A program made the position numbers and the translations under genes. From Halomonas sp. SpR1 (GTDB lineage: Bacteria > Pseudomonadota > Gammaproteobacteria > Pseudomonadales > Halomonadaceae), in NCBI RefSeq assembly GCF_031010175.1, contig NZ_JAUAMB010000003.1, positions 179,239 to 243,238 of the forward strand: 64,000 nt of DNA, written 5' to 3'. How positions within the stretch are numbered: the stretch's first letter is position 1; the number at the start of each line of letters is the position of its first letter. Below the pieces are notes generated by a model. It was given only the letters and a program-made list of their open reading frames with translations. It had not been told where the DNA came from and made no database searches. Positions 63,874 through 64,000 of this stretch are shown here, piece after piece.

Positions 63874-64000
63874 ATCGAGTAGGAAGGGGAGTCGCCTCCC
63901 CTGTCCTCTCACACCACCGGGCATACGGTTCCGTACCACGGCGGTTCATGAAGAACGCTTGAGCCATCTTACCGCGTCCAGTATCGAGATCAGTCCCTGG
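63874..64000 (-). mobile_element. 3' end of a group II intron (domains V and VI; rest beyond the right edge)
   Basis: On the minus strand, a domain V-like hairpin (63911-63947: GAACCGCCGTGGTACGG ... CCGTATGCCCGGTGGTG) is followed by domain VI (63874-63910): GAG-AGGA ... GGGGAG-GCGA-CUCCCC ... UCCU-A-CUC. The single bulged A at 63880, 7 nt from an AU 3' end (CTCGAT), matches the branch-point adenosine. The intron-encoded reverse transcriptase/maturase should lie past 64000. The 3' exon begins near 63873, about 90 bp upstream of the DUF849 promoter. Confidence 0.78.

Noticed and set aside
63709..63939. N-terminal extension of the DUF849 frame
   Set aside because: It crosses the promoter, the operator and the 3' end of the intron. 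The family starts at MSQPCIICVAITG.
1..64000. CRISPR arrays, rRNA, tRNA, prophage or IS elements
   Set aside because: No regularly spaced repeats, no RNA gene signatures and no transposase, integrase (other than XerC) or phage genes were seen, apart from the intron end at the right edge.

Overview
The window looks like a chromosomal segment of a moderately halophilic gammaproteobacterium of the Halomonas group (Halomonadaceae). The main evidence is a complete teaABCD ectoine/hydroxyectoine TRAP uptake system, an ectoine hydroxylase (ectD), the argH-lptM-lysA-dapF-DUF484-xerC-yigB cluster and hemCDXY. No rRNA, tRNA, IS element or CRISPR array was seen. A group II intron is cut by the right edge.

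Left to right: (1) 1-6.4 kb, a non-phosphorylating L-fucose catabolic operon (FAH hydrolase, L-fucose dehydrogenase, L-fuconolactonase, mutarotase, L-fuconate dehydratase) with a divergent GntR/FCD regulator and a FucP-type permease. A similar 18-bp motif lies in front of both the operon and the permease. (2) 6.7-8.7 kb, a thioesterase and a divergent DUF411 / glutaredoxin-MauE pair whose two promoters carry near-identical MerR-type elements. (3) 8.8-14.3 kb, a PaoABC-type molybdenum aldehyde dehydrogenase with its maturation genes (XdhC/PaoD and a MocA-like transferase). (4) 14.3-16.7 kb, DUF423, thiS, thiG, trmB. (5) 16.8-22.2 kb, a LysR regulator divergent from a tripartite tricarboxylate transporter plus an ArgE-like deacylase. 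(6) 22.3-23.9 kb, ectD followed by two tandem, apparently Fur-controlled small RNA genes.

(7) 23.9-27.8 kb, an AEC transporter, a SCO copper chaperone with a membrane-anchored partner, a PHA depolymerase-like esterase and an FKBP isomerase. (8) 27.9-31.6 kb, teaABCD with a strong terminator between teaA and teaB. (9) 31.8-43.2 kb, housekeeping genes (ABC-F, dtd, Usp, thiD), a TakP-like TRAP transporter, a nuclease-fold protein, dsbA and cytochrome c4. (10) 43.6-50.3 kb, engB and the lysine/arginine/xer cluster. (11) 50.4-53.2 kb, a multi-PAS GGDEF-EAL protein with a LOV signature. (12) 53.3-58.4 kb, hemCDXY and an mscL with a zinc ribbon. (13) 58.8-62.4 kb, the catechol branch of the beta-ketoadipate pathway (catB, catC, catA) with a CatM-like regulator. 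(14) 62.9-64 kb, a beta-keto acid cleavage enzyme (DUF849) with a clear promoter/operator, then the 3' end of a group II intron.

The most novel signal is the pair of tandem sRNA genes at 23.4-23.85 kb. Each has a TTGACG-17-TACATT promoter overlapped by a Fur-box-like sequence, a 5' hairpin whose stem differs between copies yet stays fully paired, an identical C/U-rich core, and a Rho-independent terminator. The layout resembles the PrrF1/PrrF2 iron-sparing RNAs of pseudomonads.
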